Positions 34,574 through 43,715 of a DNA stretch of 56,236 bases are shown here, piece by piece. The notes under the pieces were generated by a model. It did not search any database and was not told the origin of the DNA. It saw only the letters and a list, made by a program, of their open reading frames with translations. The translations under genes were made by a program, and so were the position numbers. Position 1 is the stretch's first letter. Each line of letters starts with the position of its first letter. The stretch is from assembly GCA_016207665.1 (NCBI GenBank), contig JACQPG010000141.1, forward strand, positions 1 through 56,236. The letters run 5' to 3'. This DNA is from Elusimicrobiota bacterium (GTDB lineage Bacteria; Elusimicrobiota; Elusimicrobia; UBA1565; UBA9628).

Positions 34574-35235
34574 CAGGAGACGGGCGCGGGAGGCGGCAGC
34601 TTGGCCTCCGACGAGGCCTTGAGCGTCCTCAGATAGTTTTGATAGCCGGCCAGGCTGTCGTTTTCGGACAGCAATCGCTCCAGGCCGGCGATGACGCTCC
34701 GGGCCGTGGGGAACTTGCCGTTGGAGGAGGGCACATAGGGCAGGGTGGCAGGGACGTCGTGCGTGCGGGCATAGGCGCGGCTGACGCGGTAGAGCGAGAG
34801 TCCGAGCTCCGAGGCGACATGCTCCATGACGTCCCTCTCCTCGGCCCGGAAATTGTCCCGCTTGAGCAGCTCGGAAAGGCCTTCCGGCCCGAAAAAGACC
34901 TGCGGCTCGACGCTCAACGGCATCTTCTCGCCGAAGGCTTTCTTGAGGGCGGCGAAATCCTCGCTCATCTTTCCGCGCCAGTACTGCTCCTGGTCGCGAT
35001 AATCATCGGGGAAGACGAAGGCCAGCAGCTCCTCGGGCGGGTCGAAATAGATGTAGGGCGCGGACGGGAAAAAAGGCCTGTCGCAATGGGGGCAGAGCAG
35101 CAGATTGCACTCGAGCCAAGCCACCGAAAAGCGAAGCTCCGGGCTTTTGTCGGCCCGAATGAAACTCCAGATCTCCGCCGTGAACGGGTCGCAACCGTGC
35201 GGGCAACGAGTCTCGATCTTTCCCTTGAAAGACAT
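34573..35235 (-). CDS. CpXC domain protein
   Basis: A 220-residue soluble protein that begins with a CpXC-type metal-binding region: CPHGC at 11-15 and CPHC at 48-51 lie on either side of a beta-rich stretch (FSVAWLECNLLLCPHC), consistent with a zinc ribbon. The rest is mostly helical. Its function is unknown. It is the first gene of the run that continues with the CCA-adding-type enzyme, and the region just upstream holds a promoter-like -10 and a strong hairpin in the leader. Confidence 0.7.
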   Translation of the reverse strand: MSFKGKIETRCPHGCDPFTAEIWSFIRADKSPELRFSVAWLECNLLLCPHCDRPFFPSAPYIYFDPPEELLAFVFPDDYRDQEQYWRGKMSEDFAALKKAFGEKMPLSVEPQVFFGPEGLSELLKRDNFRAEERDVMEHVASELGLSLYRVSRAYARTHDVPATLPYVPSSNGKFPTARSVIAGLERLLSENDSLAGYQNYLRTLKASSEAKLPPPAPVS

Positions 35236-35243
35236 AGTCGCGA

Positions 35244-35272
35244 GGGAGGCGGAACGCTTCGCCCGCCCTCCC
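35244..35272 (-). promoter_or_regulatory. Strong GC-rich hairpin in leader of CpXC gene
   Basis: GGGAGGCGG (35244-35252) pairs with CCGCCCTCCC (35263-35272), with one bulged base and a 10-base loop. It sits between the end of the DUF4175 gene (35304) and the CpXC start (35235). No T-run follows on either strand, so it is a poor intrinsic terminator. Its end lies nine bases before the CpXC ATG, where it could mask ribosome entry. Confidence 0.4.
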
Positions 35273-35277
35273 CCATT

Positions 35278-35283
35278 ATTCTA
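35278..35283 (-). promoter_or_regulatory. Candidate -10 box TAGAAT
   Basis: Read leftwards, TAGAAT lies 42 bases before the CpXC ATG (35235), just upstream of the leader hairpin. It has a good -10 sequence but no clear -35. It could start the long run from the CpXC gene to tsaD. Confidence 0.3.
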
Positions 35284-35303
35284 TCAGGATCGCCGCCGTT
35301 TCT

Positions 35304-38300
35304 CTACTGCGCTATGCGCTTGAAATATTCCTTGATGACTTTCTCGTAGGCCGCCGGCCGTTTCTCTTGAAGCGATTTCTCCAGCTCCTCTCTCAACTCC
35401 TTGGGAGGCAGATAATCCTTGGCCGAGGGCAACGGGACGAAACCGAGCTGGGCTCCGAAACCCGCGCCGGGGCCCAGGGAGCGGATGGCCGAAGGGAAGC
35501 GGCCGAGCCCCTGCCCGATGGCGCCGGCGATCTGGCGCTGTTTCGCCATCCACTGGCTCATTTCCTGCCGCCCTTGGCTGAGCAAGGATAAGGCGCTCTC
35601 CTGATGCCTGGCGGCGGGCGAGACCTCGCCGCGCCCCAGGGCCTGCTCGGCCCCCTGCTGCTCGGCCTGCGCCTTGTCCACGTTTTCGACCGCCGGTCCC
35701 GGCGGCCCTCCCATCATATCGGCCAAGGCTCCCAGCTCCCGGCCCAAGCTGGAGGTTTTCTGGCGCACGCCGGCCTGGGCCTGGGCCGCCTCGCGCGTCT
35801 CCTGGTCAGGCGAACCGCGCTCCTGGGTGGAGGCGGCCTCGAGTTCCTCGCATATCTTATCCTCCTCGGCTGCGAAATAATCCAGTCCCGCGCCGCGGGG
35901 GTCGGCCGCGCTCGTCGGGCCTCGCAGCCCCGACGAGATCGAGCGCAGCAGGCTCATGGACTGATTGATCTGGCGGGCGTCGAACTCGGCCTTTACCGCG
36001 CGCATCTCGGCCAGCGCCTGCGCCGGGAAATAGGAGCGGGCCGCGGCCGACGATACGAGCACGCCCTGACGGCGCGCCAGCTCCGCCAGCAGCTGCCTCT
36101 GCTTGGATATCCTGCGCGAAAGGGTTTTCTCCTCCAGTCTCTGGCTGCGCTCCAAGGAGCGGCCCTGCTCCTCCACCACCTCGGACCAGAGTTTTTCGAC
36201 CTTCTCCAACTGGGCCGCGGCCTGGCGCTGGGCCGCCGAGGGACCGCCTTGCATGGCGAATTGGCCCATGGCCTTTTGCATCTGTTCGAGATCTTCCGAT
36301 AGCTCGCGCGCCGCGCGCGCGGCCTCCTCCATGTCGCCCGCGGACATGGCCCGTGCCAGGCGATCCGCGTTGCGCCGCGCCGATTCCAGGGGCATGGACA
36401 CCATCTTATTAGGGTCCACCGATTCTGGAGAGGCCTTGGGCAGCGCCTCCATCGACTTGCGCAGCGCCTCCAGCTGTTTCTGTATCTTGTCCAGGCTCGC
36501 CTTGAGCTTGTCCATGGCCTGGCCGGAGGGCGGCCGCCCTTGGCGCCGGGCCGAATCCAGCTCCGCGGCCAAGGACTCCCCGGCCTCCCTCATGCGATGG
36601 GCCTGCGAAAGCTGGTCCTGCAGCTCTTGGGTGCGACGCCCTTGAGCCAGCAGCCGCGAGGCCCTTTCGGCTCTGCGCCTTAGGCCCTCGTTAAGCGGAC
36701 CGGCGCGCTCCCATTGCCCGGCTCGGGATGCGTTGACCGTCTCCTGGACCTCGGCCTGGGCGGCTCTCGCCATATCCTCGGACAGGCCCTTGGCTTGCTC
36801 GGCCAGGCCCGGGTTGGAGTAGACGTCCTGCTCCAGGGTTTGAGCCAGCTCCGTCATGCCCTGTGCCGCCTCCTGCCAAGCCTGCGCCAGTCCTTGTAAA
36901 TGCGGCTCCACTCCGGCCTTGTTCCTGTCCCGAAGCCCCGCCTGTATCCTTTGATGCCGAGACTCGAGGGCCTTGAGCCTTTCCTCCACCGAAGTCCATC
37001 TGCGAGCGGATTCGGCATGCAACGACTCGAAATCCACGATCTCGATAGAGCCCTTGCGCGAATGGCCGGGCTGGGAGGGCGAGGCGTTGTCATAAGCCGT
37101 GACCCAGAATTCGAGCTTGCCTTGGGGAAGTCCGGACAGCGCGAGCGGATAATCCCCCAGGAATTCGGTACGGCCCGATAACTGCTGTATCGGGAGCTCC
37201 CGGGACGCGGAGTTGGCGGGACGCAGCGTCAGCGAGACCCGGCTCAGACCCGCGTCATCCTTGGCAGAGAAGGCGATCGGTATTGTCTCCGAAGGCCCGG
37301 CCTGCAACGGGACGATGGGAGAAAGAAGCTCCACGCTGGGAGGGCGATCCTCACGCACATTGATCGCGTACACCGCCGGCTCCGGATCGCGCCTGCCGTC
37401 CGCCGCCTCGAGCTCGAAGCGGAGCAAGGCGTCTCCCTGAACCGAGAAGCTCGCCTCGTAATCCCCGGAAGAGGCCTGTTTGAGCGCAACGGCCACGATC
37501 GAGCTCCATGAGACCTCCGCTCCGGTCCCGCCGGGGGCCAGACGCAGCAGGGCCCGGGAAAGCGGCTGGTTGGGACGGCCTCCCACCGTGACGAAAGAGC
37601 CCTCCATGACCGAAAGCGGCTCAGCGGCGCTCAACAGCCCCGAGGATGGGTTGGGGCCGTGAACCTTATAACGAAGAGACTCGAGCTGCGGAGGAAGCAC
37701 CGGCGTGACGGCATAGGACCGGCTGCGCAGATCCCGCCAGCTCATACGGTACAGCAGCGGCGAGGTGAGTTCGGACGCGGAGAACTGCGCGGTCTGGCCC
37801 ACCATGGCGTCCCAGCGCACGACCCGCCAGCCGTCCGCGCCCTTGATCCAAAGCTTGAGCTCCTCCCTGTGCCGCGCCACCGGCGAGGAGGACGGCCAGC
37901 GCGCCGAGATCACGACGCCGCCCCCCCAGTCGGAGGAAGCGTCTGCGGGCTTGATCTCGACGAAACGCTCGAGAGGCTGGTCTCTCCAAGGGGAGAGCAC
38001 TCGCTCCCATGAAGAGCTGCCTCGCAGGACGAAGAGCGTAAGACCCGCCAAAGCCAGCGCGGCCGGCGTCGCGGGACCCAGCTCGCGCCAGGAGATGGGG
38101 AAAAGGCTTCTCGCGGGAAGTTCGGAGAGGCTCGCCGCCACCCTCCGGCAATGCTCCCGGCGCAAGGATTCGGAGGTGTTGGCGTCGCCCGCGCCGCGGG
38201 ACAGCTCCCAACCGCTTCGCAACGAAGGGGCGAGTTCGGGATAACGCCGCTCCGCCTCGTTGAACACCGCCCGCCAGTCGAACCGCTTCCACGGGCGGAT

Positions 38301-38516
38301 CAACCAAGCCTCGATGGAAGCCCCCGCGCCGCAAAACCAGACGGCCGCGCCCAGCCAGCGAGCCCATTGAGGCAAGGACCAGCCATGGTCGACGCACAGA
38401 AGGACCGCCAAGGAGCAGGCCCAGACAGCCAGGACCTTGAGCCCCCCTCGCGCCCAGGCCCTTCCGAGGAATTGCGCGCGCCATCGATCGATGAGCTCGA
38501 ATCCCATGTCTTTCAT
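35304..38516 (-). CDS. DUF4175 family large membrane-anchored protein
   Basis: A 1,070-residue protein with two N-terminal hydrophobic helices (about 25-45 and 50-70) and a third near 152-165. A large beta-rich extracytoplasmic region follows (about 170-510), then a very long Gln/Ala/Arg-rich helical region (about 515-1000, with LARAMSAGDMEEAARAAREL) and a mixed C-terminus. This order and length match DUF4175 proteins, whose function is unknown. It overlaps the GT39-like glycosyltransferase gene by four bases, so the two are co-translated. Confidence 0.82.
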   Translation of the reverse strand: MKDMGFELIDRWRAQFLGRAWARGGLKVLAVWACSLAVLLCVDHGWSLPQWARWLGAAVWFCGAGASIEAWLIRPWKRFDWRAVFNEAERRYPELAPSLRSGWELSRGAGDANTSESLRREHCRRVAASLSELPARSLFPISWRELGPATPAALALAGLTLFVLRGSSSWERVLSPWRDQPLERFVEIKPADASSDWGGGVVISARWPSSSPVARHREELKLWIKGADGWRVVRWDAMVGQTAQFSASELTSPLLYRMSWRDLRSRSYAVTPVLPPQLESLRYKVHGPNPSSGLLSAAEPLSVMEGSFVTVGGRPNQPLSRALLRLAPGGTGAEVSWSSIVAVALKQASSGDYEASFSVQGDALLRFELEAADGRRDPEPAVYAINVREDRPPSVELLSPIVPLQAGPSETIPIAFSAKDDAGLSRVSLTLRPANSASRELPIQQLSGRTEFLGDYPLALSGLPQGKLEFWVTAYDNASPSQPGHSRKGSIEIVDFESLHAESARRWTSVEERLKALESRHQRIQAGLRDRNKAGVEPHLQGLAQAWQEAAQGMTELAQTLEQDVYSNPGLAEQAKGLSEDMARAAQAEVQETVNASRAGQWERAGPLNEGLRRRAERASRLLAQGRRTQELQDQLSQAHRMREAGESLAAELDSARRQGRPPSGQAMDKLKASLDKIQKQLEALRKSMEALPKASPESVDPNKMVSMPLESARRNADRLARAMSAGDMEEAARAARELSEDLEQMQKAMGQFAMQGGPSAAQRQAAAQLEKVEKLWSEVVEEQGRSLERSQRLEEKTLSRRISKQRQLLAELARRQGVLVSSAAARSYFPAQALAEMRAVKAEFDARQINQSMSLLRSISSGLRGPTSAADPRGAGLDYFAAEEDKICEELEAASTQERGSPDQETREAAQAQAGVRQKTSSLGRELGALADMMGGPPGPAVENVDKAQAEQQGAEQALGRGEVSPAARHQESALSLLSQGRQEMSQWMAKQRQIAGAIGQGLGRFPSAIRSLGPGAGFGAQLGFVPLPSAKDYLPPKELREELEKSLQEKRPAAYEKVIKEYFKRIAQ

Positions 38517-40135
38517 CGTACCGCCACCGCCCGCGCCGCGCCGCCTTGGCCGGAACTTTCCAGCAAGGCTGCCAAGCGGGAGCGCCCATCCGCGTCCGCG
38601 CTCAGGTCATAGAGAAAGATCGAATGCCCGGCCACGTAGACCGGCTGACGCTCCTTAAGCCAGGAGAACAGGTTCTTGTCGGCGAAATAGGTCGACTGCA
38701 GATGGGTCGCCGAGACGGCCAAAAGGATATCCTTGAGCTCCTTGGGATCGGCCGCCCCCTCGCTGCGGTCGACTCCCAGGGGAATATATCGCAGCCCGTA
38801 ATAGCGCGGATCCGCCATGCCGAAATAGCAGAGTATCACCGCGGGATCTCCCCGTCGCCGAAGCTCCTCGGCCAAGGTCTTGATGTCCTGGCCCCAATCC
38901 AGGTTGGAGTCCACGAGATAGCGATAGCCTTGCGCCGGGCCCCCCACCAGCTCGTTGAAATAGGCCAGCGAATACGGATAGACCCGCGTCACGGAAACGG
39001 CGCACCACAACGCGGCCAGCGCGGCGGCGATGCGCCCGGGCCGGGAAAGCCTCCAGGCCCAGGCCGCTCCCAAGGCCCCGAGAACCACCAGGAACGGGAA
39101 TATGGGCAGAAGATGCCTGTAGCCGATCTGCACCTTGCTCAAGGAGGCGGCCGCGAAATAGGCGGCAGGGGGAAGCAGCAGCCAAAGGGCCTCCCTCTTC
39201 CTGACCCATAAGGCGACGCCCACGGCGGATGCCGCCAGCAGCGGCAAGGGCGTCTTGATCAAGAGCGCGGCCGGGAAATACAGCCAGGTGCCCGTGGTCG
39301 AGTGCCGGCCGAAGAAAAAGGAACCCCTCCCCTGGTCAAGCCGACGCAGGGTGGCGAGCAATCCCTCGATATAATACCGAGTCCCGCCGAGGCCATAAAC
39401 CAAGACCAGGACCGCCAGCGCCAAGAGCGCCGCCGCGAGCCATCGTGAAGCGCTCCAAGCGCCTCCGTTGAGCCTGCGATCGAACGCGATAAGGCCCGTC
39501 GCCAAGGCAGGCAAGACGAACATGTTGAACTTGGAGGCCATGGCCAACCCGATGAGGATGCCCGCACAAGCGACGGCGCGGCCCTGGAAGCGGGCCAGGG
39601 CCCAAAAGGTCAGGAAATACAAGACGGCGGCCGGGGAATCCGTGGTCACGAGGGCGGCGTTTGAATAGAGCGGCACGCAGAAGGCGAAAAACAAGCCGGA
39701 AAAGACGAGGGCCGGCATCCCCCCGAGGCGCAACGACCACTCGAGTATGGCCAGCCCCGCCGCCGCCGACCAAGTGAGCAAGGACCACAAACGGGCCGAA
39801 TTGAGCAGGCGTTCCGCGTCGACCCTGTTCTTGTAGAGGAAAAAATCCGCGTAGCGATAGATGCGGCCGGCCTTCAGGTCCGGGCTCTGAAAAAATAGGG
39901 CGGGCCTCAACCACAGCAAGGGAAGCGCGGCCCAGAGTTCGCCGAACGGAGGATGATCCCGGTAGTTCAAGGGCGGCTTGCCCCGGTTGATCAGGGCCGT
40001 GTAGCCGGAGGCAAGATGCACGGGCTCATCGAAAGTGGGCGCCGAGACCCGTATCAGCCCCCAACCCAGGGCCGTGGTCGCGGCCAGGGAAAAGGCCGCC
40101 GTGGCGAAAAAAACGCGTCGGGGAAGGGGAGGCAC
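38513..40135 (-). CDS. GT39-like membrane glycosyltransferase
   Basis: A 540-residue protein with about ten to twelve membrane helices and the GT-C features of the GT39/GT83 group. The first periplasmic loop carries an acidic pair in SAPTFDEPVHLASGY (about 31-45), expected to be catalytic, and HPPFGELWAALP follows. A C-terminal soluble segment has DSNLDWGQDIKTLAEEL, often seen in bacterial GT39-like proteins. Such enzymes move a sugar from a lipid-linked donor to a protein or lipid outside the inner membrane; the acceptor cannot be told here. It is coupled to the DUF4175 gene after it. Confidence 0.88.
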   Translation of the reverse strand: MPPLPRRVFFATAAFSLAATTALGWGLIRVSAPTFDEPVHLASGYTALINRGKPPLNYRDHPPFGELWAALPLLWLRPALFFQSPDLKAGRIYRYADFFLYKNRVDAERLLNSARLWSLLTWSAAAGLAILEWSLRLGGMPALVFSGLFFAFCVPLYSNAALVTTDSPAAVLYFLTFWALARFQGRAVACAGILIGLAMASKFNMFVLPALATGLIAFDRRLNGGAWSASRWLAAALLALAVLVLVYGLGGTRYYIEGLLATLRRLDQGRGSFFFGRHSTTGTWLYFPAALLIKTPLPLLAASAVGVALWVRKREALWLLLPPAAYFAAASLSKVQIGYRHLLPIFPFLVVLGALGAAWAWRLSRPGRIAAALAALWCAVSVTRVYPYSLAYFNELVGGPAQGYRYLVDSNLDWGQDIKTLAEELRRRGDPAVILCYFGMADPRYYGLRYIPLGVDRSEGAADPKELKDILLAVSATHLQSTYFADKNLFSWLKERQPVYVAGHSIFLYDLSADADGRSRLAALLESSGQGGAARAVAVR

Positions 40136-40153
40136 GCTCCCGATTATACAGGA

Positions 40154-40420
40154 TTAGGCGACCGGAGTTTTTGGGCCGCCGGGGCGAAAGGCGGGCTCGG
40201 CCATGCGAGCCCGCAAAGAGACGCTATGCGTCCTCTCCATCTCCTCCCACCACTGCTCTCGGCGTCCGTAAAGCGCGCGATGCAGGCGCTCGCGCAAACG
40301 CCGGAGATCGGATTCATAATCCCAATCGCTCAAGACCTTGTCGATGAGAAGGGTCAACACCACGCTCAAGCCGAGAAGCCCGAAAGTCAGCGTGGCGGCG
40401 AATTGGAAGTAAAGACCCAT
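40154..40420 (-). CDS. Small membrane protein of unknown function
   Basis: An 88-residue protein with one N-terminal membrane helix (about 5-26) and a basic cytoplasmic tail that contains LRRLRERLHRALYGRREQWW and ends Pro-rich. I recognise no family. It lies 12 bases after the MFS gene and 18 bases before the glycosyltransferase gene in the same direction, so it is probably part of that transcript. The frame uses the codon pattern of its neighbours. Confidence 0.65.
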   Translation of the reverse strand: MGLYFQFAATLTFGLLGLSVVLTLLIDKVLSDWDYESDLRRLRERLHRALYGRREQWWEEMERTHSVSLRARMAEPAFRPGGPKTPVA

Positions 40421-40432
40421 AGGGATATTGTA

Positions 40433-41680
40433 TCACACCGCCGTCGGAATCGAGACGGTGGGCGGGCTGTCCAAGGGCGGCAAACCCTCGCAGACGGCCT
40501 TGCGCAGTCGCCGATGGCAGACGACCGCGGCCAAGGCGCAAACGCAGGCGGCGAGCATCGTGGTCAATGGGGCTCCGAGGCGAGAGGCCATATGCCCCAT
40601 GCCGAAGCTCCCCAACGGCGAAAGCCCTATGAAAACCATGATAAAGAAGCTCATCACCCGGCCCCGGAACTCGTCGACCGACAGCTCCTGCAGCAAGGTG
40701 TTGGTGCCAGCCACCATGTATATGGCGGCCCAACCCAGCAGCAGGGCGAGCAGCATGGAGAGCCAAAAATGGGTGGAGAAGGCGAACAGGGCCAGGCCCA
40801 ACGCGAACACCGCGAGCTTCCTTTCCATGATCGAAGCTAATCCATGCGAGCCGCCTCGGCGAGCCAGGGCCAGGGCCCCTATGGTCGAACCCAGGCCGGA
40901 GGCGCCGGTCAACAGACCCAATCCCTCGGGCCCGGCGTGGAGTATGTCGCCCGCGTAAACGGGCAGAAGGACGAAGAAGGGCATCCCCGCCACGCTGAAG
41001 GCCGCCAGGACCAGCAAGAGTATGCGTATTCCGGCGTGGCCGCGCGCGTAGACCATGCCGCGCTTGATCTCATCCCAATGCCCCGCTTCGAGATTCTTGG
41101 GCAGGAATGCGACTCCTCGTATCATGAACAAGGCGCCGAGAACGGACATGAAGCTCAAGGCATTGATCGCGAAACAGAACCCTTCCCCCTTGACCGCGAT
41201 GAGAAGCCCGGCCAAGGCCGGGCCGACCATGCGCGAGGCGTTGGTGATGGTGGAGTTGAGCGCGATGGCGTTATGCCGGTCCTCCACGGCGACTATCTCG
41301 CCGACGAACACCTGGCGCGCGGGCATATCGAAGGCTCCCACCACGCCAAGAAGGAAGCTGAGGATCAATATATGCCAGACCTCGATCGCTCCCGTGAGGG
41401 TCAAGGCGGCTAAGATCAGCGACTGAGCCATGGCGAAGGCCTGGGTCCAGCGCAACAAGGTCAGGCGATTGGTCCTGTCTATCGCGACCCCCGAGACCAG
41501 GCCGAAGACGAACACGGGAAATTGGGACAGGAACGCGACCAGACCCAGCATGAAGGGATCGTGAGTGAGGCGATAGACCAGCCAAGCTTGAGCGGTGTGC
41601 TGTATCCAGGAGCCGGTCAACGACACGAATTGGCCGAAAAAGAACAACCTGAAATTACGGTATCTTAGGGAACGGAACAT
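40433..41680 (-). CDS. MFS transporter, MFS_3/EntS-like
   Basis: A 415-residue transporter with twelve predicted helices. The start MFRSLRYRNFRLFFFGQFVS at 41680 gives the typical N-terminus of this MFS branch; a longer in-frame ATG would extend into uvrB on the other strand and lacks family sequence. The inter-helix loop GVAIDRTNRLTLLRW is the motif A variant seen in EntS-like exporters. Relatives export siderophores, drugs or unknown small molecules, and nothing nearby names the substrate. Read leftwards, its promoter TTGGCT-N17-TATGAT lies in the start of uvrB. Confidence 0.88.
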   Translation of the reverse strand: MFRSLRYRNFRLFFFGQFVSLTGSWIQHTAQAWLVYRLTHDPFMLGLVAFLSQFPVFVFGLVSGVAIDRTNRLTLLRWTQAFAMAQSLILAALTLTGAIEVWHILILSFLLGVVGAFDMPARQVFVGEIVAVEDRHNAIALNSTITNASRMVGPALAGLLIAVKGEGFCFAINALSFMSVLGALFMIRGVAFLPKNLEAGHWDEIKRGMVYARGHAGIRILLLVLAAFSVAGMPFFVLLPVYAGDILHAGPEGLGLLTGASGLGSTIGALALARRGGSHGLASIMERKLAVFALGLALFAFSTHFWLSMLLALLLGWAAIYMVAGTNTLLQELSVDEFRGRVMSFFIMVFIGLSPLGSFGMGHMASRLGAPLTTMLAACVCALAAVVCHRRLRKAVCEGLPPLDSPPTVSIPTAV

Positions 41681-41730
41681 AAGGGCCGAGTCTAAGATGG
41701 TATCATAGAACAAAGCTATGCCCGAGCCAA
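41681..41730. promoter_or_regulatory. Divergent promoter region of MFS gene and uvrB
   Basis: Only 37 bases separate the two start codons. Leftwards, TTGGCT (41725-41730) and TATGAT (41702-41707) with a 17-base spacer form a fair promoter for the MFS gene, with the -35 inside the first codons of uvrB. Rightwards, TATCAT (41701-41706) ends 11 bases before the uvrB ATG and has no clear -35. The two -10 boxes overlap, so the genes may compete for polymerase. Confidence 0.45.
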
Positions 41731-43715
41731 GGAGCGCTTTTCGCCTCAAGTCCGGCTTCAAGCCGGCGGGAGACCAGCCCCAGGCCATCCAGGAGCTGGT
41801 GCGCAGGGCGAAGGAGGGCTCCCCGGCGCAAGTTCTTCTCGGAGTCACCGGCTCGGGAAAGACGTTCACGGCCGCCCATGTGATCCAGGCCTTGTCCCGG
41901 CCCACCCTCATCATCTCGCCCAACAAGGTCCTGGCCGCGCAGCTCTATGCGGAGTTTAAGTCCTTTTTCCTGGATAACGCGGTGGAATTCTTCATCTCCT
42001 ACTACGATTATTACCAGCCCGAGGCCTATGTCCCCTCCACCGACACCTATATCGAAAAGGACTCCTCGATCAACGACCGCATCGACCGCTTCCGGCTGAA
42101 GGCCACCAGCTCCCTGCTCTCGAGGCGCGACGTGATCGTCGTGGCCTCGGTGTCCTGCATCTATAATATCGGCTCGCCCGAGAGCTACCGGGCCGAGTCC
42201 ATCCCCCTCGAGCTGGGCTATCGCGTCACGCGCAGCGAGCTCCTGGAGCGCCTGGTCGATATCTATTACGAGCGCAACGAGGTCGAGTTCATACGAGGAC
42301 GCTTCCGGGTCAAGGGCAACCAGGTGGACGTGTTCCCGGCCTACATGGAGACCGCCTTGCGCGTGGAGCTGGGCGACGACGGCGTGTCCGCCCTAGCCGA
42401 GTTCGATCCCTTGACCGGACGGGTGCTCAAGAAATTGACGCGGGAATGGATCTACCCGGCCAAGCATTTCGTCACCCCGGGCGACGACCGGGAGAGGGCG
42501 ATCGCGGCTATCGAGCTGGAGCTGCGGGAGAGATTGGAGTTCCTCAAGAAGAAATCCAAGCTGCTCGAGGCTCAACGCCTCGAGCAACGGACGAAATACG
42601 ACCTCGAGATGCTGCGCGAGATGGGTTTTTGCCACGGCATCGAGAACTACTCGCGCCATCTGGCCGGGCGCAAGGCCGGGGAAAGGCCTTTCTGCCTGAT
42701 CGACTTCTTTCCCAAGGACCATCTTCTGCTCATCGACGAGTCGCATGTCACCGTGCCCCAGATACGCGGCATGTACGAGGGGGACCGCTCCCGCAAGCAG
42801 ACCCTGGTCGACTTCGGTTTCCGCCTCCCCTCGGCCCTCGACAATCGTCCCCTCCAATTCCACGAGTTCGAGGCCTTGGCGGGGCAGACCATATACATCT
42901 CGGCGACCCCGGGGCCTTACGAGCTCAAGAAGACGCGGGGCGAATTCGTGGAGCAGGTGATCCGGCCCACGGGCTTGGTGGACCCCGAGGTGATCGTTCA
43001 CCCGACCGAGGGGCAACTGGACGATCTCATCGAGCGCATACGCGCCCGAGCGGATAAGCGCGAGCGAGTATTGGTCACCACCCTGACCAAGCGCACGGCG
43101 GAGGATCTAAGCGCCTTCCTTTCCAGCAAGGGGCTGCGCGTGCGATACCTGCACTCGGATATAGACTCGCTAGAGCGCATCGAGATACTGCGCGAGCTGC
43201 GCCAGGGCCATTTCGACGTGCTGGTGGGCATCAACCTGCTGCGCGAGGGCCTCGACCTGCCCGAGGTCTCGCTGGTCGCCATACTCGGCGCCGATCACGA
43301 GGGCTTCCTGCGCTCCGAGACCACCCTGATTCAGATCTCCGGCCGCGCCGCCAGGAACGTCGGAGGCGAGGTGGTGCTCTACGCCGACGAGCGCACGGGC
43401 TCGATGAAGCGGGCTCTCGACGAGATGAGCCGCCGGCGGAAGAAGCAGCTCGAGTTCAACCGCAAGCACGGGATCAAGCCGCGCAGCATAGTCAAGGCCG
43501 TCTCCGATCTCGAGGAGTTCCAGAGCACGGCCAAGCGCGAGGGCCTGGCCCTGCTGCGTGAGACCGAGAAGCCGCTCACGGCCAAGGACGTGCCGGCCCT
43601 GGCCGAGGAGATCGAGGCTCGGATGCGCGAGGCCGCCGACAACCTCGATTTCGAGCTCGCCGCCGAGCTGCGCGATCAGCTTTATGAGCTCAAGGAGATG
43701 GCGGTGCGGGGATGA
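41718..43715 (+). CDS. uvrB: Excinuclease ABC subunit B
   Basis: UvrB verifies DNA damage handed over by UvrA and prepares it for cutting by UvrC. The 665-residue protein is full length. It has Walker A GVTGSGKTFTAAHVI (about 42-56), the beta-hairpin region SYYDYYQPEAYVPSTDTYI, the DEAD-like box LLIDESHVT, helicase motif V/VI segments (GINLLREGLDLPEV, ISGRAARN) and a C-terminal UVR motif (LDFELAAELRDQLYELK). It begins a rightward run and overlaps nadC by four bases. No LexA-like box is seen before it. Confidence 0.98.
   Translation: MPEPRSAFRLKSGFKPAGDQPQAIQELVRRAKEGSPAQVLLGVTGSGKTFTAAHVIQALSRPTLIISPNKVLAAQLYAEFKSFFLDNAVEFFISYYDYYQPEAYVPSTDTYIEKDSSINDRIDRFRLKATSSLLSRRDVIVVASVSCIYNIGSPESYRAESIPLELGYRVTRSELLERLVDIYYERNEVEFIRGRFRVKGNQVDVFPAYMETALRVELGDDGVSALAEFDPLTGRVLKKLTREWIYPAKHFVTPGDDRERAIAAIELELRERLEFLKKKSKLLEAQRLEQRTKYDLEMLREMGFCHGIENYSRHLAGRKAGERPFCLIDFFPKDHLLLIDESHVTVPQIRGMYEGDRSRKQTLVDFGFRLPSALDNRPLQFHEFEALAGQTIYISATPGPYELKKTRGEFVEQVIRPTGLVDPEVIVHPTEGQLDDLIERIRARADKRERVLVTTLTKRTAEDLSAFLSSKGLRVRYLHSDIDSLERIEILRELRQGHFDVLVGINLLREGLDLPEVSLVAILGADHEGFLRSETTLIQISGRAARNVGGEVVLYADERTGSMKRALDEMSRRRKKQLEFNRKHGIKPRSIVKAVSDLEEFQSTAKREGLALLRETEKPLTAKDVPALAEEIEARMREAADNLDFELAAELRDQLYELKEMAVRG

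Noticed and set aside
41681-41926. Longer N-terminus for the MFS transporter from an in-frame ATG at 41926
   Set aside because: The 82 extra residues lie opposite the start of uvrB, have no membrane helix, and are absent from the family. The ATG at 41680 gives the normal N-terminus.
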